13,594 bases of DNA from CAYGJN01 sp964350135 (lineage in GTDB: Bacteria; Bdellovibrionota; Bacteriovoracia; Bacteriovoracales; Bacteriovoracaceae). A program made the position numbers and the translations under genes. Shown in pieces: positions 7,422 through 13,594 of this stretch; position 1 is the stretch's first letter, and every line of letters begins with the position of its first letter. The stretch covers positions 1 to 13,594 of the forward strand of contig CAYGJN010000076.1 in NCBI GenBank assembly GCA_964350135.1, in the 5' to 3' direction. The notes under the pieces were generated by a model that was not told the origin of the DNA, did no database searches, and saw nothing but the letters and a program-made list of their open reading frames with translations.

Positions 7422-8402
7422 ATGCATCTTTAACTTAAGGTCTGTGTACTTCAAAGCATTTCTTCTAAGTTTCACTGAATCAAACTCATTTAAAGAATTA
7501 AGGGATGGAAATATATGAGCAGGTTTTTCTACAAAGATAGCATTTTCTTCTTTAATATATTCTTCATTTTTTTGATTGCGTTTGAGTACAACAGGTCTTC
7601 CCATAGCTAGAGATCCAAGGGCCATATTGGGATAGGAAGAGCTAGATAAATCAATAAGGCATTTTGATTTCGAAAATAGACTGGCAAGATCACCAACGCA
7701 TCTTTCACCATAGAACTCAATATTTTGATTAGAACTCTTAAGATTTTTGTGATCACCTATAAAGATAAACTTCTCCCCTTGCTCAGCTCTAGTTTCAAAG
7801 TCTCTAAGTATTCTTGAAGTCACACCATCAGCATTTACGAGATAGTATTCTTTTTCAGTCAATTCATTTTTAGGATAATGGGAAATATCAAATCCTGGCG
7901 GAATTACTTCAATCTCTTTATCGTAATATGGCGAGATAAGTTCTTTTAAACCTTCTCTTGCAACAATTAATCGATCAATATTTTTAAAAGAATCTTTAAC
8001 CCAAGTCTTAGTGAAACTAGAAAGTGTTTTTCCAAGAAGACCTTGAAATTTAAGATCAAGGTCATAGATATAGCTTAAATGCTTTGCCTTAGTGGGAATT
8101 TTCACCCCATGAGCAAAACCTTTTGAAATACTTATAACCCAATCAGTATTGCAATCAATATCAAATGTTTTAGCGATATGTGGGCAGAGATAAGACTTTC
8201 TATTAAAATCAGTCTCATCACTAACCATATTCGACAAATATGACGAATCAATTCTTCCTTGAGTAATTGGTCCAATAATATTTGGCGAGTTATAGGCGTA
8301 GGTAAAAAGAGATGCTTCAGGAAAAAGACCTCTCATCTTTTCAACAAATTCAAGATAATGATCTCTTTTTAAAATAGAGTCAGCAATAAGAGCAATTTTC
8401 AT
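7404..8402 (-). CDS. GT4-like (WbaZ-type) glycosyltransferase with altered donor site
   Basis: The 332-residue protein has a GT-B plan without signal or TM. The N-terminal half follows the WbaZ-like GT4 pattern: KIALIAD at the start, LFPEASLFTYAYNS (26-39), 'VISISKGFAHGVKIP' (89-103), 'IDRLIVAREGLKELI' (142-156) and 'IEVIPPGFD' (164-172). The C-terminal half keeps the outline (IEFYGERCVGDLASLFSKSKCLIDLSSSSYPN..., 228-259, and LGSLAMGRPVV, 262-272), but where active GT4 enzymes have Glu ahead of 'AMA' this protein has Leu/Gly, and the usual R-x-x-x-K donor motif after the interdomain linker is not evident (VNADGVTSRI, 189-198). It may therefore use an unusual donor or be a non-catalytic partner. 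Its ATG overlaps the stop of the UDP-xylose synthase gene (TAATG), so it is probably translated by coupling; the pairing suggests a pentose or related donor. Confidence 0.72.
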   Translation of the reverse strand: MKIALIADSILKRDHYLEFVEKMRGLFPEASLFTYAYNSPNIIGPITQGRIDSSYLSNMVSDETDFNRKSYLCPHIAKTFDIDCNTDWVISISKGFAHGVKIPTKAKHLSYIYDLDLKFQGLLGKTLSSFTKTWVKDSFKNIDRLIVAREGLKELISPYYDKEIEVIPPGFDISHYPKNELTEKEYYLVNADGVTSRILRDFETRAEQGEKFIFIGDHKNLKSSNQNIEFYGERCVGDLASLFSKSKCLIDLSSSSYPNMALGSLAMGRPVVLKRNQKNEEYIKEENAIFVEKPAHIFPSLNSLNEFDSVKLRRNALKYTDLKLKMHLADIL

Positions 8403-9373
8403 TAGAATCGGTCTTTAAAAAATTGAGCAGTTCGAGCAATTCCATCTTGAAAACTAATCTCAGGTTTATAATCACAAATACTTTGTAATTTAGTTAAATC
8501 AGGTCTTCTTTTTTTAGGATCATCTTTAGGCAACTCACTAAATGAAAGTTTAGAGCTACTGCCAAGTGCCTCAATAATCAACTCAGCTGTTTGTTTAATT
8601 GTGTACTCATCAGGATTTCCGATATTAAAAGGAGTTGGGTCATCACTAAAGAGAACATAGGCCATGGCCTTTACAAGGTCATCTACAAAACAAAAAGACC
8701 TTGTTTGAGAACCATCACCATAAATTGTAAGATCTTCGCCTTTTAATGCCTGGTTAACAAAATTTGGTATCACTCTACCATCGTCTGCTCTCATCCCAGG
8801 TCCATAGGTATTAAAAATACGAATGATCCTTGTGTCGACCTCATAATAGCGGTGATAAGTCATTGTTAGAGCTTCTGCAAAACGTTTTGATTCATCATAA
8901 CAAGAACGTGGACCAATAGGATTCACGTTACCCACATAAGTTTCAACCTGAGGATGTATTTCTGGGTCACCATAAACTTCACTCGTTGAAGCCTCTAGAA
9001 ACCGAGCTCCTTTTTCTTGAGCTAGTTTTAAAAGATTCAGCGTTCCTTCTGAGTTTACTCTCATGATTTCAAGAGGAATTTTAAAAAAATCTATGGGGGA
9101 AGCCGGAGAAGCAAGACTTAAAATAAAATCAAACTTTTCATCCTCAAATTTGGGAAGGTCTATATATACGTTACATTTATGAAAGCTAAAATTCTTATGA
9201 TGTGAGATACGATCAATATTATACTGAGAACCAGTAATAAAATTATCAACTCCAACTACTCTAGCCCCTCGTTCAAGAAAAAACTCTGCAACATGTGAAG
9301 GAACAAAGCCTGCAGCCCCTGCAATTAAAAATGATTTTCCTTCTAAATTAGCTGGAATAACTACCTTACTCAT
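8402..9373 (-). CDS. uxs: UDP-glucuronate decarboxylase (UDP-xylose synthase)
   Basis: This 323-residue soluble SDR enzyme converts UDP-glucuronate to UDP-xylose with bound NAD+. The sequence matches the UXS group closely: LASPASPIDFFKIP (87-100), ASTSEVYGDP (128-137), HPQVETYVGNVNPIGPRSCYDESKRFAEAL (140-169, cut into known blocks), RIFNTYGPGM (185-194), DGRVIPNF (198-205), YGDGSQTRSF (218-227) and NIGNPDEYT (250-258). The catalytic set is T130/S131/E132, Y159 and K163; D43 should bind the NAD ribose. The nucleotide loop is GAAGFVPSH (19-27): the third Gly is replaced by Pro25, a variant that may alter NAD binding. The start is supported by AGAGG 5 bases upstream, which lies in a hairpin. It overlaps the glycosyltransferase gene by one base. 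Confidence 0.88.
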   Translation of the reverse strand: MSKVVIPANLEGKSFLIAGAAGFVPSHVAEFFLERGARVVGVDNFITGSQYNIDRISHHKNFSFHKCNVYIDLPKFEDEKFDFILSLASPASPIDFFKIPLEIMRVNSEGTLNLLKLAQEKGARFLEASTSEVYGDPEIHPQVETYVGNVNPIGPRSCYDESKRFAEALTMTYHRYYEVDTRIIRIFNTYGPGMRADDGRVIPNFVNQALKGEDLTIYGDGSQTRSFCFVDDLVKAMAYVLFSDDPTPFNIGNPDEYTIKQTAELIIEALGSSSKLSFSELPKDDPKKRRPDLTKLQSICDYKPEISFQDGIARTAQFFKDRF

Positions 9374-9374
9374 G

Positions 9375-9394
9375 AATACCTCTTGGCAGGTATT
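9375..9394 (-). promoter_or_regulatory. 7-bp hairpin covering the uxs ribosome binding site
   Basis: AATACCT (9375-9381) and AGGTATT (9388-9394) form a perfect 7-bp inverted repeat with a 6-base loop. On the minus-strand mRNA, the 3' arm contains the AGG of the SD (AGAGG at 9379-9383), ending one base before the ATG at 9373. Folding would limit ribosome access. No T tract follows in the minus direction, so it is not a terminator. Confidence 0.45.
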
Positions 9395-9414
9395 TTATCC
9401 TAAGATTTCAATAA

Positions 9415-10311
9415 TTAATAGCGCTTGAACTGAATCATTGACGCACTTAGTATTAGAAGAATTCCACCACTAATTTGCATAAGGGTGACTTCTAAATCAA
9501 GGATGATCCAATTCAAAAGTACTGCTCCCAATGGAAAGAAAAGCTCACCTATAGTGCAAAGCCTAGCGCTCACACCTTTTAAACCTCTATAATAAAGATA
9601 CATAGCAACCAGCCCTGAAAGAACAACAAGTCCTGCGATTTTAATTCCTTGGATTGGAATAATTGAAAGCTCTGGTCTTTGGGAAATAACGAGCGGAATG
9701 ATACCGAGAAGAGCAAATATATAGCGACCTGCCATAATCTCTGACTCTTTATAGCCAAAATTAGTTAATTTTTTACCAAAAACAGTGCTTCCTCCCCAGC
9801 CAATAACCGCAACAAATGTATAAAGATACCCCTGAAAGAAATCCTCTTCAAAAATTTTATCCCAACTAAAATTACGAAGCCCTTCTGCCGTATCACTCCA
9901 GGTTATGAGAAGTACACCACTTAAAGCGATTAAGGCCCAGAAGAGAAAAACTCTTCGGATCTTTTCTCCAAGTATAATTCTTGCAAGGATAACAGCTACT
10001 AGGGGCTGAAGCTTCTGGATAAGAATAACAAGGGACGGATTAATCATAAGAAAGGCTTGGGAGAAACAATATGTGGCCAATGCAGACCCTAGAATACCTA
10101 TCAATACAAAATAAACGAGATGAGAAACAGGAGAGCTCCAAACTCGTTTTAGGTTTGAGAAAATAACTTTAATAAAAATAATGCTTAAAATAATATGTTC
10201 GTAAAAAACTAAACTAAGAGCATCAAGACCATTTTTAAGAAGTGGGTATCGAATTATTCCATCGAGTGACCAAATAAAAGAAGCACAGATAATAAGTAAA
10301 AGTCCTTGCAT
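9415..10311 (-). CDS. EamA/DMT-family 10-TM transporter
   Basis: The 298-residue protein has ten hydrophobic segments arranged as two EamA repeats (about 1-138 and 158-297). The first repeat ends with 'NPSLVILIQKLQPLVAVILARIILGEKI' (91-118) and its last helix; the second ends with 'IGELFFPLGAVLLNWIILDLEVTLMQISGGILLILSA' (254-290); these are the paired fourth/fifth-helix blocks of the family, with the conserved Gly-Glu (G115-E116) and its degenerate counterpart in repeat two. Members export or exchange metabolites, amino acids or nucleotide sugars across the inner membrane; the substrate cannot be read here. It begins 3 bases after the trmFO stop (TAGAAAATG) with only a weak SD, so it is likely coupled to trmFO. 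A 41-base gap with the uxs hairpin follows. Confidence 0.83.
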   Translation of the reverse strand: MQGLLLIICASFIWSLDGIIRYPLLKNGLDALSLVFYEHIILSIIFIKVIFSNLKRVWSSPVSHLVYFVLIGILGSALATYCFSQAFLMINPSLVILIQKLQPLVAVILARIILGEKIRRVFLFWALIALSGVLLITWSDTAEGLRNFSWDKIFEEDFFQGYLYTFVAVIGWGGSTVFGKKLTNFGYKESEIMAGRYIFALLGIIPLVISQRPELSIIPIQGIKIAGLVVLSGLVAMYLYYRGLKGVSARLCTIGELFFPLGAVLLNWIILDLEVTLMQISGGILLILSASMIQFKRY

Positions 10312-10314
10312 TTT

Positions 10315-11655
10315 CTACTGGGCCCCAAGAAATTCATTAAATATTTTTCTTGCCCTTAGGCTTGCAAGTTGTTTTTTTATTTTCTTTCTCTCTCGTGATC
10401 TTCTTTGTTCTTTAGTAAGTTCTACTTTTGGAAGAAGTCCAAAGTTAATACTCGAGGGACTTGGACGAGTGCAAGTCATTATATAATTAACAAGGGCTCC
10501 CATTGCAGTCTCAACAGGAAAACGAATAGGCTCTTTATCCTGAATCCTTCTTAATATTTGATGGGCCACATAAAGCCCCATGGCAGCACTTTCTGTATAT
10601 CCTTCAACTCCAGTTATCTGTCCTGCAAAATATAATTCATCATACTTTTTTGTACTAAGATCAAAATTTAAAAGTTTTTGTGCATTTAAAAATGTATTTC
10701 TGTGAACACTTCCAAGATGATGAAATTGAGCATCTTGAAAACCAGGAAGAGTTCTAAAAACTCTAAGTTGTTCTGGATATTTTAGCTTTGTTTGAAAACC
10801 AACTAGGTTATATGCACTTCCTAATAAATTTTCTTTTCGCAGCTGAATAACAGCAAAAGGTATTGAGCCATCTTTTCTCTCAAGACCAATAGGCTTCATG
10901 CAAGAAAACCTAGGTGTGTCTTTTCCTCTTTCGGCCATTACATCTATAGGAAGACAAGCTTCAAAATACTTAAAGTCTTCAAAGTTTTGTGCAGGAACTT
11001 TATCAGAGCTATTTAGCTCTTCTATAAATTTATAATATTGCTCTTGCGTCAGGGGAACATTTAGATAATCTGCCGATTCATCATGCTCCTTATGACGGTC
11101 CTTAAAATACATTTGAGAAATATCAAGAGTATCGGCATCTACAACTGGTGCAATTGCATCGTAAAAATACAGATCTTGATCTGAAAGAGACTGCTCAATC
11201 CAATTCTCTAGCTTAGGGTGAGTTAGAGGACCTGTGGCCACAACAACATAGTCGCAATTAAATCTTTTTTGAGCTTCTAAGGGATCTATTATTGTTTCTT
11301 CTTTAATTTCAATATTTTCATGAGAGCGAATTTTTTCCGTCAGCATTTGAGAAAAAAGCTCACGGTCTACGGCCAAAGCATCACCAGCGGGCACTTTAGT
11401 CTTATAAGCACACTCAAGAACAAGAGAGCCAAGGCTTTGCATTTCTGTTTTTAAAAGTCCATGAGCTGAAGACTCATCCATAGATTTAAGAGAGTTAGTA
11501 CATACAAGCTCTCCATAAGTTTTAATTTTTTGGGCAGGAGTTGGCTCGATTGCCTTGCCTTCACAAAGAATAACTTGCAGACCAAAGCTTGCTAAATAAT
11601 GAGCACAGTCACTTCCCGCAAGTCCTGCACCAATAACTAAAATTCTTTTATTCAA
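10315..11655 (-). CDS. trmFO: tRNA m5U54 methyltransferase, folate/FAD-dependent (TrmFO)
   Basis: The 446-residue flavoprotein makes 5-methyluridine at position 54 of tRNA, taking the methyl carbon from methylenetetrahydrofolate and electrons from reduced FAD. Evidence: the N-terminal FAD motif VIGAGLAGSDCA (7-18); YGELVCTNSLKS (47-58) with C52 and FEACLPIDVMAERG (231-244) with C234, the two conserved cysteines of the family; FYDAIAPVVDADTLD (164-178); LVGFQTKLKYPEQLRVFR, and FAGQITGVEGYTESAAMGL in the C-terminal half. Full length for the family. The start codon is TTG, not ATG: AAAGGA lies 6 bases upstream and MNKRILVIGAG begins exactly where homologues begin. It leads a four-gene minus-strand unit and diverges from nadE. 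A basic C-terminal tail (KEQRRSRERKKIKK) could help tRNA binding. Confidence 0.92.
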   Translation of the reverse strand: MNKRILVIGAGLAGSDCAHYLASFGLQVILCEGKAIEPTPAQKIKTYGELVCTNSLKSMDESSAHGLLKTEMQSLGSLVLECAYKTKVPAGDALAVDRELFSQMLTEKIRSHENIEIKEETIIDPLEAQKRFNCDYVVVATGPLTHPKLENWIEQSLSDQDLYFYDAIAPVVDADTLDISQMYFKDRHKEHDESADYLNVPLTQEQYYKFIEELNSSDKVPAQNFEDFKYFEACLPIDVMAERGKDTPRFSCMKPIGLERKDGSIPFAVIQLRKENLLGSAYNLVGFQTKLKYPEQLRVFRTLPGFQDAQFHHLGSVHRNTFLNAQKLLNFDLSTKKYDELYFAGQITGVEGYTESAAMGLYVAHQILRRIQDKEPIRFPVETAMGALVNYIMTCTRPSPSSINFGLLPKVELTKEQRRSRERKKIKKQLASLRARKIFNEFLGAQ

Positions 11656-11661
11656 GCTGGA

Positions 11662-11667
11662 TCCTTT
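11662..11667 (-). promoter_or_regulatory. SD sequence supporting the TTG start of trmFO
   Basis: AAAGGA on the minus strand ends 6 bases before the TTG at 11655. No ATG in a suitable position exists nearby, and the protein alignment begins at this codon. Confidence 0.7.
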
Positions 11668-11724
11668 ATGATAGATTGGGCATGAATTATTAGCACTTTA
11701 AAAAGCAGTGTGTCAACGAACCAA

Positions 11725-13464
11725 ATGAGAATTCACTTACACCAAACACATAACCAACTAGCAGACTTCAAGGGAGTTTACAAAGAGCTTAAGCAAACTC
11801 TTTCCAATGGGCCAAAAGGACTACACCTCTACCCTGAGCTCTTTCTTACTGGTTATCCCCTACAGGACCTTTGCCTACAGCTTCCCTTTATTGAAGCCTA
11901 TGGTGAGCTTTTAAAAAAAATTAATTCTTTTTCGAAATCGCTTGAAGCTAACCCTGAGATGAAAATTTTATTAGGGGCTCTCGACTATGAATTTCAAGAT
12001 GCTAAACATCCTCATTCGATTAAAAATATTATGTTTGAAATCTCCCCTGGTGAGGAGCTTAAAAAGATTTACACCAAGCAATTACTTCCCAATTATGACA
12101 TTTTTGATGAGAGAAAGTATTTTCATCCTGGGTCTGAAACTGGGACTATTGAGTTTAATGATTTAAAAATTGGTCTTCTTATTTGTGAAGATATGTGGCC
12201 AAGTTCATTTTATAAAAAAGATCCTGTTAGAGAGCTTGAGAAAATCTCTGACCTAGATCTGGCCATTAATCTCTCAGCATCTCCCTTTCATATCTCTAAA
12301 CATGAGGCAAGACTTCAAAGAGCGAGTGAGATCTCTAATAGGCTAAAAATCCCCTTTTATTATGTAAATCGTGTCGGAGGAGAGGACGAAATACTCTTTG
12401 ATGGTCGAAGCTTTGCAGTAGATGGAGATAGACTTATTGGAGAAGCTTCAAAGTATGAAAAAGATCTTCTTGAACTTGATTATTCTCCTCGAGGTCCCTA
12501 TAGGGAACTAGAGTATAAAAATCTAAATACGTGGGAAAACCTTTTTAAGGAAAATTTAACAAAACAAAACCCCAGTAGCTTAAATACTTTATCTGATAAT
12601 GAGCTTGATGAAATTATAGAGGCTCTTAATTTTGGAGTTCAAGAGTATGCTCGTAAGAATGGCTTCAGTAAGTTTCTTGTGGCCCTTTCTGGTGGCATCG
12701 ATTCCTCCCTTGTCCTGACCCTATTAAAACTTGGACTAAAACAAGGGCAAGAAATTGAAGCACTCTATATGCCCGGTATCTATTCAGCAGGAATAAGCCA
12801 TGACCTCTCTCGAGAATTGGCCAAAAACCTAAATATTCCTCTTAAAGTTCTCCCTATAAAATTTCTTCATTCAACTTGTCGGAATGCATTTTCTCATGAG
12901 CTTGGTTCTGCTCTTGAAGGCCTTGCTGATGAGAATATTCAAAGTAGATTAAGAGGAACTCTTTTGTACGCAAGATCTAACCAAACTAACGCCATGGTTA
13001 TCAATACTTCTAATAAGTCAGAAATCGCTGTTGGCTATTCTACCCAGTACGGTGATAGCGTTGGGGCCATTAGTATGCTGGGGGATCTCTATAAAACTGA
13101 AGTCTTTAGCCTTACAAAATATATCAATAGAAAATATGGAAATTTAATTCCTGAGGGTATTATTACCCGTTCTCCTTCTGCAGAATTAAGGGCAGAGCAA
13201 AAGGATGAAGACTCTCTTCCTCCCTATAAAAACCTAGATGCCATTTTGGAAGGACTTTTAACATATAGGTTCACTGTTAAAGAGCTTGAAGAAAAAGGCT
13301 TTTCTAGACAAGAAATAGAGAAAACAGTCAATCTTTATACAAGATCGGAGTATAAAAGGTCACAATTTTGTCCTATAATCAAAGTGAAATCCAAAAGCTT
13401 TGGTTGTGGGTATAGAGTCCCACTAACAAAAGCCTCGGACTTCTATTTACACACATTGGAGTAA
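11725..13464 (+). CDS. nadE: Glutamine-dependent NAD+ synthetase
   Basis: This two-domain enzyme amidates deamido-NAD+ to NAD+ with ATP, drawing ammonia from glutamine. Residue numbers count from the ATG. The N-terminal nitrilase-like glutaminase has PELFLTGYP with E38, YTKQLLPNYDIFDERKYF with K118, and LLICEDMW with C154: the complete Glu-Lys-Cys triad. The C-terminal synthetase has the ATP loop SGGIDSS (322-328), then NTSNKSE and GYSTQYGDSVGAISMLGDLYKTEV, which bind substrate and magnesium. The total of 579 residues is normal for the fused form. The start is uncertain: the frame opens at GTG 11710, but ATG 11725 (MRIHLHQTHN) fits where homologues begin. Neither has an SD. It diverges from trmFO; a sigma70-like pair in the spacer (TTGGGC-17-TAAAAA at 11676-11704) is weak. 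The stop overlaps the SD of the next gene. Confidence 0.93.
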   Translation: MRIHLHQTHNQLADFKGVYKELKQTLSNGPKGLHLYPELFLTGYPLQDLCLQLPFIEAYGELLKKINSFSKSLEANPEMKILLGALDYEFQDAKHPHSIKNIMFEISPGEELKKIYTKQLLPNYDIFDERKYFHPGSETGTIEFNDLKIGLLICEDMWPSSFYKKDPVRELEKISDLDLAINLSASPFHISKHEARLQRASEISNRLKIPFYYVNRVGGEDEILFDGRSFAVDGDRLIGEASKYEKDLLELDYSPRGPYRELEYKNLNTWENLFKENLTKQNPSSLNTLSDNELDEIIEALNFGVQEYARKNGFSKFLVALSGGIDSSLVLTLLKLGLKQGQEIEALYMPGIYSAGISHDLSRELAKNLNIPLKVLPIKFLHSTCRNAFSHELGSALEGLADENIQSRLRGTLLYARSNQTNAMVINTSNKSEIAVGYSTQYGDSVGAISMLGDLYKTEVFSLTKYINRKYGNLIPEGIITRSPSAELRAEQKDEDSLPPYKNLDAILEGLLTYRFTVKELEEKGFSRQEIEKTVNLYTRSEYKRSQFCPIIKVKSKSFGCGYRVPLTKASDFYLHTLE

Positions 13465-13466
13465 TT

Positions 13467-13594
13467 ATGAGTAAAGCAAAAAAATCAGTACAAAAAGTAC
13501 TTAAGCAAATCCAAAAAGAAGTTTCCACTATTGTTGGAGAAAAGATCCTTAATAAATATCAGCAAAAAGTTAATATGCTTGTTAGGAATCAAAG
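13467..13594 (+). CDS. Lysine-rich hypothetical protein, 5' part only
   Basis: An ATG two bases after the nadE stop opens MSKAKKSVQKVLKQIQKEV and stays open to the window end (42 full codons plus two bases). A strong SD, GGAG, stands 5 bases upstream and overlaps the last codons of nadE, so co-transcription and coupled translation with nadE are likely. The visible part is basic and glutamine-rich, without a signal peptide or TM segment, and appears helical. I recognise no family and the C-terminal part is missing. It may have no role in NAD metabolism; the link is only positional. Confidence 0.7.
   Translation, partial: MSKAKKSVQKVLKQIQKEVSTIVGEKILNKYQQKVNMLVRNQ

Noticed and set aside
11667..11672. 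TATGAT as a -10 box for nadE
   Set aside because: It matches 5 of 6 bases, but no acceptable -35 box is found 16-18 bases upstream, and it lies on the SD of the divergent trmFO.
1..13594. CRISPR array, tRNA/rRNA gene, transposase, phage or toxin-antitoxin module
   Set aside because: No regularly spaced repeats, cloverleaf-like sequence, terminal inverted repeats or matching protein motifs were seen on either strand.

Overview
This is an AT-rich bacterial chromosome segment, densely packed, with mostly overlapping or abutting genes. No rRNA, tRNA, CRISPR array, insertion sequence or phage gene was found. The AT-rich coding style, the folate-dependent TrmFO, a Gld-type ABC exporter followed by a DUF4340-like protein, and a glutamine-dependent NadE together suggest a Bdellovibrionota member, perhaps a Bacteriovorax/Halobacteriovorax relative. 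That assignment is inference from gene content, not from a phylogenetic marker.

Region 1 (84-6366, minus strand) is a run of seven genes. It begins with an ABC exporter of the gliding-motility (Gld) type: ATPase, permease and an auxiliary GldG-like protein. A one-TM, DUF4340-like protein and a YIP1-like membrane protein follow. After a gap of 142 bases come two small proteins with signal peptides that I cannot assign to a family. A clear rho-independent terminator at 84-111 closes the run. A sigma70-like promoter sits so close to the ATPase start that its mRNA would be nearly leaderless, and that start has no Shine-Dalgarno (SD) sequence.

Region 2 (6444-7421, plus strand) is a single DHH/DHHA1 phosphoesterase of the NrnA (nanoRNase/pAp phosphatase) type. 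It diverges from the exporter operon and its 3' end overlaps the next gene tail to tail by 18 bp.

Region 3 (7404-11655, minus strand) is a tight four-gene unit: trmFO (tRNA m5U54 methylation, TTG start), an EamA-type 10-TM transporter, a UDP-glucuronate decarboxylase (UDP-xylose synthase) and a GT4-like glycosyltransferase. The last two genes overlap as TAATG and plausibly form a donor-sugar/transferase pair for a surface glycan. A 7-bp hairpin covers the ribosome binding site of the decarboxylase gene.

Region 4 (11710 to the window end, plus strand) holds a glutamine-dependent NAD+ synthetase, divergent from trmFO. Two bases after its stop begins a lysine-rich ORF with a strong SD, which runs off the window.

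Most of the window is housekeeping or surface-related. The least explained parts are the exporter operon's downstream genes, the 5' region of gldA, and the glycosyltransferase with altered active-site motifs.
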